DNA of 37,637 nucleotides, taken from positions 1 to 37,637 of the forward strand of contig DWVY01000035.1 of NCBI GenBank assembly GCA_019119995.1. The letters are read 5' to 3'. Shown piece after piece: positions 22,162 through 30,830 of the stretch (its first letter is position 1; each line of letters starts with the position of its first letter). Below the pieces are notes generated by a model. The model was not told the DNA's origin and did not search any database. It worked only from the letters and a program-made list of their open reading frames with translations. Position numbers and translations under genes: made by a program. This DNA comes from Candidatus Mediterraneibacter faecavium. GTDB lineage: Bacteria > Bacillota > Clostridia > Lachnospirales > Lachnospiraceae.

Positions 22162-22944
22162 ATGAATCAGAACACACTGATCGGGATATTGATCCCGTTT
22201 GCCGGGACCGCCCTGGGCTCGGCGATGGTATTTTTTATGAGGAAAGAAATGAATGAGCGGCTGCAGAAGCTGCTCCTGGGATTCGCTTCGGGCGTGATGA
22301 TCGCGGCCTCCGTATGGTCGCTCCTCATCCCGGCTATAGATATGGCGGAGAAAGAAGGCGGGATCCCATGGCTGCCGCCAGCAGCCGGATTCCTGCTGGG
22401 GATGGGCTTCCTGCTCGTGCTCGATACGCTGACGCCCCATCTTCATTTTACAGATGAAAAGCCGGAAGGTGTTCCGGCACATTTAAAAAAAACAACCATG
22501 CTTGTCCTTGCGGTGACGCTGCACAATATACCGGAGGGCATGGCGGTCGGCGTCACCTTTGCCGGTGTGCTGACTGAGAATACGGCGATGACCCTGGCGG
22601 GCGCTTTCGCGCTTTCCGTGGGGATCGCGATCCAGAATTTCCCGGAGGGCGCGATCATCTCAATGCCGCTGAAAAGCCAGGGGCTGTCAAAGACAAGGGC
22701 ATTTGTCTACGGCGCTCTTTCGGGGATCGTGGAGCCGGCGGCTGCGCTTGTCACGATCCTCCTGACCGGCCTTGTAGTCCCGCTGCTCCCGTACCTGCTT
22801 GCTTTTGCGGCGGGAGCGATGATCTATGTCGTGGTAGAGGAACTGATCCCTGAAGCCCAGACAGGGGCGCACTCGAATATCGGGACAATAGGAGTTGCGT
22901 TCGGGTTTGTATTGATGATGATACTGGATGTGGCGCTGGGCTGA
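22162..22944 (+). CDS. ZIP-family divalent metal transporter
   Basis: A 260-residue membrane protein of the ZIP family, which imports Zn2+ and often Fe2+ or Mn2+. The key transport helices carry HNIPEGMAVG (about residue 120) and the paired QNFPEGAIISMPL (about 160), then EPAAALV and the last metal-helix motif VEELIPEA (about 230). The ZupT/GufA-like arrangement is complete, with eight hydrophobic segments. The start at 22162 follows GGAG by eight bases. The upstream dyad suggests metal-dependent control. Substrate is not deducible. Confidence 0.92.
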   Translation: MNQNTLIGILIPFAGTALGSAMVFFMRKEMNERLQKLLLGFASGVMIAASVWSLLIPAIDMAEKEGGIPWLPPAAGFLLGMGFLLVLDTLTPHLHFTDEKPEGVPAHLKKTTMLVLAVTLHNIPEGMAVGVTFAGVLTENTAMTLAGAFALSVGIAIQNFPEGAIISMPLKSQGLSKTRAFVYGALSGIVEPAAALVTILLTGLVVPLLPYLLAFAAGAMIYVVVEELIPEAQTGAHSNIGTIGVAFGFVLMMILDVALG

Positions 22945-23000
22945 TGGAATACGCAAATACAGGAGACGCAGATAAGGGAAAAGAGATAAAAATAGAATAG

Positions 23001-23047
23001 AACTGACAGACAGAGCGCTGCGGGGTCATGATCCGTGGCGCTCTGTC
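23001..23047 (-). terminator. terminator at the end of the omega-amidase-like gene
   Basis: GACAGAGCGC (23009-23018) pairs with GCGCTCTGTC (23038-23047), with further CGG/CCG pairing inside. On the minus strand a U-rich stretch (TTCTATTCTATTTTTAT) follows. The stem overlaps the last codons of the gene. Confidence 0.6.
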
Positions 23048-23862
23048 AATGTATATACGTCGTTTCTCAGATGCTGCAGGACGGGGATCTGTTCCCGGAC
23101 TCTGTCGCACAGTGACAGGTCGATCTGCGTGATGAGAAGTTCTTCTGTCTCCCCTGCCTGGGATATCACGTTCCCCCAGGGATCGGTGATGATGCTGTGC
23201 GCCCATGAGACATAGGAGGAACCGGTGTCTCTGGCGGGGGCGGTGCCGGCAAGGAAGACCTGATTGGACACGGCCTGGGAGCGGAAGAGCAGCTCCCAGT
23301 GCATGGGCCCGGTCGTCATATTGAAAGAAGCGGGAACGAGGATGACGCGCGCTCCTTTTAAGGTCATGAGCCGGAAGAGTTCGGGGAAACGGATGTCGTA
23401 GCAGACGGCAAGGCCCATTGTACAGTGACCGGTCTCAAAGACCGTGACTTCATCTCCGGCAGTGAGTACGGCGGATTCCTGAAAATGCTGTCCGCCCGCG
23501 ATGCTGATATCGAAGAGGTGCATCTTGCGGTGCCTGGCGATCCTGCTCCCGTCAGGTGCGAAAACATAAGCGGTATTATAGATATGTCCGGCGCTGTCTC
23601 TTTCCGGCATAGTCCCGGCGGACAGGAAGATGCGGAACCTGCGGGCGGTATCCGAGCAAAGACGCCAGAGCGGCCCGCCTTCCTCCTCGGCAAATGCGGC
23701 AAAAGCGTTGATGTCATAAGGACAGCAGAACATTTCCGGCAGCGCCAGAAGATCGGCGCCTCCGCGCACCGCACGTCCGGCTGTCTCCCGGAGCAGCTCC
23801 GTAAGTCTCTGTTTCTGCGTGTATACAGGGATCTGTGCCTGGGCGATCCGTAATACTGTCAT
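23026..23862 (-). CDS. carbon-nitrogen hydrolase, omega-amidase/Nit2-like
   Basis: A 278-residue nitrilase-superfamily enzyme. The catalytic triad is visible: Glu in LALPEMF (about residue 42), Lys in RHRKMHLFD (about 111) and Cys in GLAVCYDIRFPE (about 152). The stretch KMHLFDISIAGGQHFQES is very like omega-amidases, which deaminate 2-oxoglutaramate and 2-oxosuccinamate to the 2-oxo acids and ammonia. The start at 23862 follows AAGGAGA by eight bases. It lies 32 bases downstream of the LacI-family gene, likely on the same transcript. The link between the two is unclear; this may be metabolite repair or nitrogen scavenging. Confidence 0.85.
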   Translation of the reverse strand: MTVLRIAQAQIPVYTQKQRLTELLRETAGRAVRGGADLLALPEMFCCPYDINAFAAFAEEEGGPLWRLCSDTARRFRIFLSAGTMPERDSAGHIYNTAYVFAPDGSRIARHRKMHLFDISIAGGQHFQESAVLTAGDEVTVFETGHCTMGLAVCYDIRFPELFRLMTLKGARVILVPASFNMTTGPMHWELLFRSQAVSNQVFLAGTAPARDTGSSYVSWAHSIITDPWGNVISQAGETEELLITQIDLSLCDRVREQIPVLQHLRNDVYTLTERHGS

Positions 23863-23894
23863 GATGCGGTCTCCTTCTTCAGAAAAAAATGTGG

Positions 23895-24920
23895 TCAACT
23901 GTCATACTGGACCGGGACTGGAACGGGGCACCGGGCTGTGGAACTGCGCACGACCAGTTCCGCGTGGAGCAGGATCGTGCCGGTCGAGACTCCGTTCATC
24001 AGTCCGTTCAGCGTATTAAAGCCGCTCTTCCCCAGCTGGATGCGGTTCTGGCGTACTGTGGTCAGCGGCGGGGAAGTATAGGCGGAAAGAGGGATATCAT
24101 CGAATCCGATAATGCTCAGATCATCCGGCACCCGGCACCCGAGCTGCTGGCACTGTGTGATGGCGGCGCTGGCGAAAGTGTCCTGGCAGCAGATGACGGC
24201 GGTCATCCCCATGTCAAGGAATCTGGGGAGATGTTTCTCCATACATTCGGACAGATAATACGAGCAGCCGGCGAAAGACGGATCTGTTTTCATGCCGTGG
24301 CTGCGCATCGCCTGAAAAAAAGCCCTGTGGCGCACCTGCATGATATGGGAGCCGAGTGCGCTGCTTATATAGCCGATCTTCTTGTGGCCGAGGCTTTTTA
24401 AGTGCCCGATGGCCAGATACATCCCCTCTTCGTTGTCTATCCCGACATAGGAAGTCATCGGATTGCCGATGATATGGTTGTCATAGAGGGCGGTGGGAGT
24501 GTGGCTCGTCTTAAGGTCTTTCATCCACGGCTCGCCCAGAGAAAAACCGAGCAGGAATGCGCCGGCAAAATCATGCTGCAGCATAAACACATCATAAGAG
24601 ATGTCTCTCTGGAGCGCTGCATCCACCGGCACGACTGCTACTTCAAAACCGGCAGGGACGGCAGCCTGACGGAATCCCATGACGATATCATATGCAAAAT
24701 GGTGCGGTTCTTCATATTCTATATTATCCCTCTGTACGATAACGCACAGCTTTCTTACAGGCTTTTTGTATCTGCGCAGTTTGGTATAGCCGAGTTCCAC
24801 TGCGGTTTCAAGTACTTGTTTTTGTAATGTTTCGCTGATATCAGGGGCATCGTTCAGGGCTTTTGAGACAGTGCTCTTGGAAATCCCGAGTTTATCAGCA
24901 ATATCTTGAATTGTTGTCAT
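23895..24920 (-). CDS. LacI-family transcriptional regulator, probable maltodextrin-locus regulator
   Basis: A 341-residue protein with an N-terminal helix-turn-helix (TTIQDIADKLGISKSTVSKA, residues 2-21) and a periplasmic-binding-protein-like effector domain, ending in a segment with LSIIGFDDIPLSAYTSPPLTTV as in LacI/GalR proteins. The start at 24920 is set by GGAGG five bases upstream. It is transcribed away from malE, with its own promoter at 24958-24986. CGAAAC half-sites lie in the shared 288-base interval. It most likely represses, or activates as MalR does, the maltodextrin genes; the effector is unknown. Confidence 0.9.
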   Translation of the reverse strand: MTTIQDIADKLGISKSTVSKALNDAPDISETLQKQVLETAVELGYTKLRRYKKPVRKLCVIVQRDNIEYEEPHHFAYDIVMGFRQAAVPAGFEVAVVPVDAALQRDISYDVFMLQHDFAGAFLLGFSLGEPWMKDLKTSHTPTALYDNHIIGNPMTSYVGIDNEEGMYLAIGHLKSLGHKKIGYISSALGSHIMQVRHRAFFQAMRSHGMKTDPSFAGCSYYLSECMEKHLPRFLDMGMTAVICCQDTFASAAITQCQQLGCRVPDDLSIIGFDDIPLSAYTSPPLTTVRQNRIQLGKSGFNTLNGLMNGVSTGTILLHAELVVRSSTARCPVPVPVQYDS

Positions 24921-24957
24921 GACCTGCCTCCTGCATGATTTTGTGAAGATATGACTA

Positions 24958-24986
24958 ATTATAGTAAAAAAGTCCCGGAAAATCAA
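24958..24986 (-). promoter_or_regulatory. promoter of the LacI-family gene
   Basis: On the minus strand TTGATT (24986-24981) is 17 bases from a perfect TATAAT (24963-24958). Confidence 0.65.
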
Positions 24987-25005
24987 TGCGGGTAAGATTA
25001 AAAAA

Positions 25006-25031
25006 CGAAACACGGGTTTAGATAAGTTTCG
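25006..25031. promoter_or_regulatory. inverted CGAAAC operator candidate
   Basis: CGAAAC (25006-25011) faces GTTTCG (25026-25031), 14 bases apart, between the two divergent promoters. Similar half-sites recur at 25115-25120 and in the malE leader. LacI-family proteins bind such CG-containing half-sites. Confidence 0.5.
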
Positions 25032-25114
25032 TAAACGGAACAAAGAAGAACAGATAATGCAATGTGCACAAAAAATATGATAAAAAATTGTACAATAAAC
25101 ATAAAATGTTAGCG

Positions 25115-25120
25115 CGAAAC
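25115..25120 (+). promoter_or_regulatory. single CGAAAC half-site above the malE -35
   Basis: CGAAAC preceded by TTAGCG, 10 bases before the malE -35. It is the third member of the half-site set. Confidence 0.35.
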
Positions 25121-25129
25121 GAAAAACAA

Positions 25130-25158
25130 TTGACGGAAAGAGCTAAAAGGAGTATAGT
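25130..25158 (+). promoter_or_regulatory. promoter of the maltodextrin operon
   Basis: TTGACG (25130-25135), 17 bases, TATAGT (25153-25158), each matching five of six consensus positions. It is flanked on both sides by CGAAAC motifs. Confidence 0.8.
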
Positions 25159-25167
25159 TGAAGCTAC

Positions 25168-25183
25168 CGAAACAATACGAAAC
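25168..25183 (+). promoter_or_regulatory. paired CGAAAC direct repeat at the malE transcription start
   Basis: CGAAAC at 25168-25173 and 25178-25183, one helical turn apart, at about +3 to +18 of the predicted transcript. Binding here would block initiation or elongation. Confidence 0.5.
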
Positions 25184-25208
25184 AAAGGTAGAAAGAGAGG
25201 AATGGAGA

Positions 25209-26447
25209 ATGAGAAAGAGAGCGGTTGCGGTGCTGATGACCGGCATTATGACACTGGGGCTTGCCGCTACCTGCCTGACCGGGTGCGGATCCGGAGGGGA
25301 CGGCGTGGAGAAAGTCCGTCTTATGGTATGGTCGCCAACGGCGGATCAGTCAAAGGATAACGGAGAGTGGCTTCAGACGTGCTGCGAAGCGTTCGCGGAC
25401 GAGCATCCGGAGTGGGACATTGATTTTGTCTACGGTATTATGGATGAGGCAAGCGCATCCAGCCAGGTCGGACAGGATCCGGATGCCAGCGCGGATGTTT
25501 TTCTGTATTCTAATGACGGTATTGCGTGGCTGACAGATTCAAAGGCCGCAGCAAAGTTCGGCGGAAAGTACCGCGAGGAGATCGAGGAGACAAACTCCCC
25601 GGAAATCCTGAAATCCCTGATGCTGGGTGATGATCTGTACGGAGTGCCGTATACGACGAATACATGGTACATGTTCTACGACAAATCCGTATTTTCGGAA
25701 GAGGATGTCAAGAATCTTGATACGATGCTGGAGAAAGGTGTCGTGTCTTTCCCGTTTACGAACTCATGGTATCTGCCGGCGTTCTATGTCGGAAACGGAT
25801 GTACTTTGTTTGGAGATGGTACGGATGAAGCGGCCGGGGTTGATTTTTCCGGTGAGAAAGCGGTAGAGGTGACGGATTATCTGATCGACCTCGAGAGCAA
25901 TCCGAATTTCCGCATTGACCAGGACGGCTCCGGTATTGCGGGAATGCGTGACGGAAGCATCAATGCCATGTTTACCGGTTCATGGGATGCCAATGCGATC
26001 AAAGAGATCCTCGGGGATAATATGGGCGTAACTTCCCTGCCTTCCTTTACGCTGAACGGCGAAGAAGTCCAGATGAAAGCGTATGCCGGATCGAAGGCTG
26101 TGGGTGTGAATTCGCACAGCAAGTACATGGAACAGGCGGTGGCGCTTGCAGTATATCTCGGCTCAGCGGACTGCCAGCGTCTCCACTATGAGCTGCAGAA
26201 TGTGATCCCGTGTAATACGGAGCTGCTTGCTGACCCGCAGATATCAGCGGATGAGCTTGTCATCGCACAGAACGATACCTTTAATTATACGTCTATCCTC
26301 CAGCCGTTCGTCACCCAGATGAACAACTGTTGGACGCCGGTGGAGAATCTCGGAAAAGGGATCCGCAACGGCAGCGTGACACATGACAATGCGCAGGAAC
26401 AGACGGAAGCGATGAACGACGCGATGAACAGCGACGGTATATCTTAA
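25209..26447 (+). CDS. malE: maltodextrin ABC transporter substrate-binding lipoprotein
   Basis: A 412-residue extracellular sugar-binding protein. The N-terminus MRKRAVAVLMTGIMTLGLAA is a signal peptide ending in the lipobox LTGC, so Cys26 would be lipidated after cleavage. The mature part begins with a GSGG linker, has KVRLMVWSP typical of family 1 solute-binding proteins, and contains GVPYTTNTWYMFYDKSVF, a region that lines the sugar cleft in MalE-like proteins. Maltodextrin specificity is inferred from the four alpha-glucan enzymes downstream. Start: the ATG at 25209, with GAGAGG about nine bases upstream. It is the first gene of the operon and is followed by malF after 14 bases. Confidence 0.9.
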   Translation: MRKRAVAVLMTGIMTLGLAATCLTGCGSGGDGVEKVRLMVWSPTADQSKDNGEWLQTCCEAFADEHPEWDIDFVYGIMDEASASSQVGQDPDASADVFLYSNDGIAWLTDSKAAAKFGGKYREEIEETNSPEILKSLMLGDDLYGVPYTTNTWYMFYDKSVFSEEDVKNLDTMLEKGVVSFPFTNSWYLPAFYVGNGCTLFGDGTDEAAGVDFSGEKAVEVTDYLIDLESNPNFRIDQDGSGIAGMRDGSINAMFTGSWDANAIKEILGDNMGVTSLPSFTLNGEEVQMKAYAGSKAVGVNSHSKYMEQAVALAVYLGSADCQRLHYELQNVIPCNTELLADPQISADELVIAQNDTFNYTSILQPFVTQMNNCWTPVENLGKGIRNGSVTHDNAQEQTEAMNDAMNSDGIS

Positions 26448-26461
26448 GGAGGCAAATGAGG

Positions 26462-27841
26462 ATGGGTATTATTAAAAAGAGAGTAAATGAATTTCCTACG
26501 CCTTATACCTGTATGAATGCAATCAGGAAAGGCGGGATCGAGACAAAACTTTCCATGCTGCTTATGGGATTCGGAAATATAGTCCACGGGCAGATGATCA
26601 AGGGCCTGCTGTACATGGCGCTGGAAGCAGCGTATGTCGTGTTTATGGTCATGAACGGAGTCCACTGTCTTGCCATGCTGCCGTCTCTTGGCACGGTAGA
26701 GCAGCAGGAGTACTGGGATGAAGCGGCGCAGGTCTACATGTACACAAAGGGAGACCAGTCGGTGCTGATCCTCCTGTACGGAGTGGCGACAGTCCTCCTT
26801 ACTGTTTTGATGGTGCTTGCATGGCGGGGGACGCTCAGGAGCGCGTATAAGGCGGAGTGTCTTGCGAAGGAAGGAAAGCGCGTCAATAATTTCAGAGAGG
26901 ACTTAAAGACACTGCTCCACGAAAACCTCCAGAAGCTTCTGATGACACCGCCGATGGTGTTTATCTCGCTGTTTACGATCCTGCCGCTGATCTTCATGAT
27001 CTGTATGGCGTTTACAAATTACAGTAAGATCGACGACCATCTGATGCTTTTTGACTGGGTGGGACTGGACAACTTTGCGGCTCTGTTTGATTCGAGCAGC
27101 ATTCTCGGAAGCACATTCTGGTCGGTGCTCGTATGGACGCTTATCTGGGCGTTTTTTGCAACGTTCTCAAACTACATATTCGGTATGATCGTGTCTCTTC
27201 TGATCAACAGGAAGGGGACAAGATGCAAGGCGTTCTGGAGATTCTGCTTTGTTCTTTCATGTGCGATGCCGATGTTCGTGTCGCTGCTGATTATGAGGAC
27301 AATGTTCCAGCCGGAAGGCGCGGTCAACGTGCTCTTAAGGAATCTCGGGCTGATCGCATCGGATGCAAGCCTTCCGTTCTTTACAGACCCGACGTGGGCG
27401 CGCGTCACTGTGATCGTGATCAACATCTGGGTCGGCGTTCCGTATACGCTGCTCCAGCTTACCGGCGTCCTCCAGAATATCCCGGAAGATCTCTATGAAG
27501 CGGCAAGAGTGGACGGCGCCAATGCGGTCCAGATCTTCTTTAAGATCACGCTTCCGTACATGCTGTATGTGACAACGCCTTACCTGATCACCACGTTTAC
27601 AGGAAACGTCAATAACTTCAATGTTATCTATCTGCTCTCGGGAGGCGATCCGGTCACGGATCTGGGCGCGACTGCAGGAAAGACGGACCTGCTGGTAACA
27701 TGGCTGTATAAGCTGACGATCGATAAACAATATTACAATATCGGTGCGGTCATCGGTATCCTGACGTTTATCATCCTTGCGATCGGCGCGCTGATCACAT
27801 ACCGCAACAGTAAATCATACAAAGAAGAAGGAGGGTTCTAG
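26462..27841 (+). CDS. malF: maltodextrin ABC transporter permease MalF
   Basis: A 459-residue inner permease with about eight membrane spans. An N-terminal extension has two helices (about 35-60 and 95-120) before the conserved core. The ABC-ATPase coupling (EAA) loop is EAARVDGANAVQIFFKITLP (about residue 345), with the invariant glycine. The ATG at 26462 is chosen over the ATG at 26456 because the GGAGG is nine bases from it and only three from the other. It pairs with MalG two bases downstream. The ATPase partner is not encoded in this window. Confidence 0.93.
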   Translation: MGIIKKRVNEFPTPYTCMNAIRKGGIETKLSMLLMGFGNIVHGQMIKGLLYMALEAAYVVFMVMNGVHCLAMLPSLGTVEQQEYWDEAAQVYMYTKGDQSVLILLYGVATVLLTVLMVLAWRGTLRSAYKAECLAKEGKRVNNFREDLKTLLHENLQKLLMTPPMVFISLFTILPLIFMICMAFTNYSKIDDHLMLFDWVGLDNFAALFDSSSILGSTFWSVLVWTLIWAFFATFSNYIFGMIVSLLINRKGTRCKAFWRFCFVLSCAMPMFVSLLIMRTMFQPEGAVNVLLRNLGLIASDASLPFFTDPTWARVTVIVINIWVGVPYTLLQLTGVLQNIPEDLYEAARVDGANAVQIFFKITLPYMLYVTTPYLITTFTGNVNNFNVIYLLSGGDPVTDLGATAGKTDLLVTWLYKLTIDKQYYNIGAVIGILTFIILAIGALITYRNSKSYKEEGGF

Positions 27842-27843
27842 AC

Positions 27844-28716
27844 ATGGCTGGACAGAAAGTGCATTCTGCAAAAAGAAAAAGATTTATTACAAACAGTGTT
27901 GTCCACGTAGTGCTCGGGATTCTGGCGGTGATCTGGGTATTCCCCGTGATCTGGGTCGTCCTGACGAGTTTTCGTGCGGAGCAGGGGTCTTATGTATCCA
28001 CCTTCCTGCCGCAGTCCTATACACTGGATAACTATATCAGGCTGTTTACGGATACATCGATCCTGAATTTCCCGCAGATGTTCATGAATACTCTGTTCAT
28101 CGCGATCTTCTCCTGTATCCTGTCGACATTCTATGTGCTGTCCGCTTCCTACTGCCTTTCAAGGCTGCGTTTCAAGATGAGGAAGCCGTACATGAATATG
28201 GCGATGATCCTCGGACTGTTCCCGGGATTCATGTCGATGGTGGCGGTGTATTTCATCCTGAAGGCGCTGGGACTGTCGGAAGGAAACCTGATCAAACTCG
28301 CTCTGATCCTTGTGTATTCGGGAGGTGCAGCCCTGGGATTCCAGATCGCGAAGGGATTCTTCGATACGATCCCGTTCGCAGTGGATGAGGCGGCGATCCT
28401 CGACGGCTGTACGAGATGGCAGATCTTTACGAAGATCACGCTTCCGCTTAGCAAGCCGATCGTTGTCTATACGACACTGACTGCGTTCATGGGGCCGTGG
28501 GTGGACTTTATATTTGCGAAGGTAATCTGCCGTGCGAATGCGGACCAGTACACGATCGCGATCGGACTGTGGAGGATGCTTGAAAAAGAATATATCGACA
28601 GCTGGTACACCTGTTTTGCGGCGGGTGCGGTGCTGATCTCGATCCCGATCGCAGCGCTGTTCCTGTATATGCAGAGGTATTATGTAGACGGGCTGTCAGG
28701 AGCTGTAAAAGGCTAA
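27844..28716 (+). CDS. malG: maltodextrin ABC transporter permease MalG
   Basis: A 290-residue permease with six predicted spans. The first is VVLGILAVIWVFPVIWVVLTS (about residues 22-42). The EAA coupling loop is DEAAILDGCTRWQIFTKITL (about 180-200). It ends with MQRYYVDGLSGAVKG, the usual MalG C-terminus that reaches towards the ATPase in MalFGK2. GGAGGG precedes the ATG by nine bases. A strong hairpin (28740-28770) follows, separating the transporter genes from the enzyme genes. Confidence 0.95.
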   Translation: MAGQKVHSAKRKRFITNSVVHVVLGILAVIWVFPVIWVVLTSFRAEQGSYVSTFLPQSYTLDNYIRLFTDTSILNFPQMFMNTLFIAIFSCILSTFYVLSASYCLSRLRFKMRKPYMNMAMILGLFPGFMSMVAVYFILKALGLSEGNLIKLALILVYSGGAALGFQIAKGFFDTIPFAVDEAAILDGCTRWQIFTKITLPLSKPIVVYTTLTAFMGPWVDFIFAKVICRANADQYTIAIGLWRMLEKEYIDSWYTCFAAGAVLISIPIAALFLYMQRYYVDGLSGAVKG

Positions 28717-28739
28717 AGATCAAAGACGGTATATCCAGA

Positions 28740-28770
28740 CCCGGCGGGCGTATGAGCGCTGCCCGCCGGG
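28740..28770 (+). other. intercistronic hairpin between malG and the pullulanase gene
   Basis: CCCGGCGGGC (28740-28749) pairs perfectly with GCCCGCCGGG (28761-28770). An A-rich, not U-rich, sequence follows, so this is not a classical terminator. It may protect the transporter mRNA from 3' decay and set different levels for the enzyme genes. Confidence 0.6.
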
Positions 28771-28811
28771 TAAAAATATATATGACAAGTTAATAGGGAA
28801 AGGCAGAGGTT

Positions 28812-30830
28812 ATGAAGACGGCTTTAGAATGGAAAACATATTATTCAAGCCCGGAATTCAGGGATAATTATATCTATAGAGGAAATGATCTTGGGGTGAG
28901 CTGTACGGACGGCGGGACTTCGTTTAAACTTTGGAGTCCTTCGGCGGACAGTGTCACCCTTAACCTGTATAAAGACGGAAGTAAGGGAAAGCCCTTTTTC
29001 TGTGTGCCGATGATGCGGGAAGAGCAAGGAGTCTGGCGCTGGAATACGGCGGAGAGGCTGCACGGAGTGTATTATGATTTCGATCTGACGATCGAAGGGG
29101 AGAACGTGCGCAGCGCAGATCCGTGGGCGAAAGCCTGCGGGATCAACGGGCAGAGGAGCATGGCGGTAGACTTAAGCCGGACGGATCCGGAAGGCTGGGG
29201 ATCAGACCGCGCGCCGGAAAAGACGCGGGAACAGGTGATCTATGAACTGCACGTGAAAGAGTTCTCATGGGATGCATCCGGCGGGTTCCCTGAAAGATAC
29301 AGAGGGAAATATAAGGCGTTTACATGTCCGGACACTACATTATATAATGATGGCGTACATCCTACGGGGATAAGATATATGAAAGAACTGGGAGTGACCC
29401 ATGTGCAGATCATGCCGGCGTATGATTACGGCTCTGTCAATGAGGCGGGAGATGATACGGAGTTCAACTGGGGATATGACCCGGTGAATTATAATGTGCC
29501 GGAAGGCTCTTATTCCACAGATCCGGAACATGGGGAGGTGCGCATCAGAGAGATGAAAGAAATGATACAGTCTCTCCACGCGCAGGGGTTCCGCGTGATC
29601 ATGGACGTGGTATATAACCATACGTATTCTCTGGATTCGTGGTTCCAGAGGACGGCGCCGTGGTATTTCTACCGGGTGTTTGACGATGGAAGGATATCCA
29701 ACGGCTCCGCCTGCGGAAATGATGTGGCAAGCGAGCGGGAGATGTGTGCGGACTATATCCTTGCATCTGTGCTGTACTGGGCGCAGGAGTATCATATAGA
29801 CGGCTTCCGTTTTGACCTGATGGGGCTTCTGGACGTGGAGCTCATGAACCGGATCAGAAGAGCGCTTGATGAGAGATACGGCAGAGGCGAGAAGCTCATG
29901 TTCGGGGAGCCGTGGGCGGCGGATGAGACGGCGATGGAAGGGGGCGCAGTCCCGGCGCTGAAGAAGAATATCGCTCTTCTGGACGAAAACATCGGCATGT
30001 TCTGTGATGATACGAGGGACGCGATAAAGGGCTCGGCGCTGAAGACGCAACGGCCGGGATTTATCAACGGCGCGTCAGGAAAAGAACAGGACATCGTCCG
30101 CAGTATACAGGCGTGGTGTTCAGGGGATGTATCCGCTGTATCCGGCGGCAGGACCAGGTCGGGGGTCAGGGCGCCTTCACAGATCATTACCTATGTGTCC
30201 GCCCATGACAATCAGACACTCTGGGATAAGCTGGCAGAGACAGTGCCGGATGCAGATGAAACACAGCGGATGCGGCTCAACAGAATGGCTGCCGCCGTAT
30301 ATATGACGTGTCAGGGGACGCTGTTCCTTCTGTCGGGAGAGGAATTTGCCCGCACAAAGGACGGGATGGAGGATTCTTACAACGCGCCGATCGCGCTGAA
30401 CCGTCTGGACTGGGAACGGGCGTGGGAAAATCATTCCCTTGTGGAATACTATCAGGGACTGATCGCCCTGCGGAGGGAGCTTCCCGGACTGTGCGATAAA
30501 TCGGCACAGGCTTTTAGCCGGATCAGCCATGTCAAAACGTCTCAGGGGCTGGTCAGCTTTACGGCGGATAACCGGACGGCGGATCATCACGGCAGATGGG
30601 ATGAAATAAAGGTTGTATATAACGGCAGCAGGGCGGTCAGAACGGCGGCCGCCGGCGGCGGATCATGGGAAGTGCTCTGCGACGGGGAGGACAGTATGCT
30701 GTGGAAGAAGCATATCCCGGCAGAGGACAGCATGCTGGTCGCGCCGTGGAGTGTACTTGTGCTCGGACACCGTGCAGAAGAGACAGAAGAAAAAGACAGG
30801 ATACAGGAGAGACAGAAAATATGGGCATAA
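28812..30830 (+). CDS. pulA: type I pullulanase (GH13)
   Basis: Hydrolyses alpha-1,6 branches of maltodextrins, pullulan and glycogen. The 672-residue protein has an N-terminal beta-domain (about 20-125, CBM48-like) and a GH13 barrel. The type I pullulanase motif FNWGYDPVNYNVPEGSYS is present (about residue 219). Nucleophile Asp is in GFRFDLMG (about 340), acid/base Glu in MFGEPWAAD (about 376) and the third Asp in SAHDNQTLWD (about 465). There is no signal peptide, so it acts on imported dextrins in the cytoplasm. Its 3' end overlaps the next gene by 10 bases. GAGG is close to the ATG. Confidence 0.93.
   Translation: MKTALEWKTYYSSPEFRDNYIYRGNDLGVSCTDGGTSFKLWSPSADSVTLNLYKDGSKGKPFFCVPMMREEQGVWRWNTAERLHGVYYDFDLTIEGENVRSADPWAKACGINGQRSMAVDLSRTDPEGWGSDRAPEKTREQVIYELHVKEFSWDASGGFPERYRGKYKAFTCPDTTLYNDGVHPTGIRYMKELGVTHVQIMPAYDYGSVNEAGDDTEFNWGYDPVNYNVPEGSYSTDPEHGEVRIREMKEMIQSLHAQGFRVIMDVVYNHTYSLDSWFQRTAPWYFYRVFDDGRISNGSACGNDVASEREMCADYILASVLYWAQEYHIDGFRFDLMGLLDVELMNRIRRALDERYGRGEKLMFGEPWAADETAMEGGAVPALKKNIALLDENIGMFCDDTRDAIKGSALKTQRPGFINGASGKEQDIVRSIQAWCSGDVSAVSGGRTRSGVRAPSQIITYVSAHDNQTLWDKLAETVPDADETQRMRLNRMAAAVYMTCQGTLFLLSGEEFARTKDGMEDSYNAPIALNRLDWERAWENHSLVEYYQGLIALRRELPGLCDKSAQAFSRISHVKTSQGLVSFTADNRTADHHGRWDEIKVVYNGSRAVRTAAAGGGSWEVLCDGEDSMLWKKHIPAEDSMLVAPWSVLVLGHRAEETEEKDRIQERQKIWA

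Noticed and set aside
25106..25120. Possible CcpA cre site TGTTAGCGCGAAAC above the malE promoter
   Set aside because: It misses several conserved cre positions and its right half is simply one of the CGAAAC half-sites, so I kept only the LacI-family reading.
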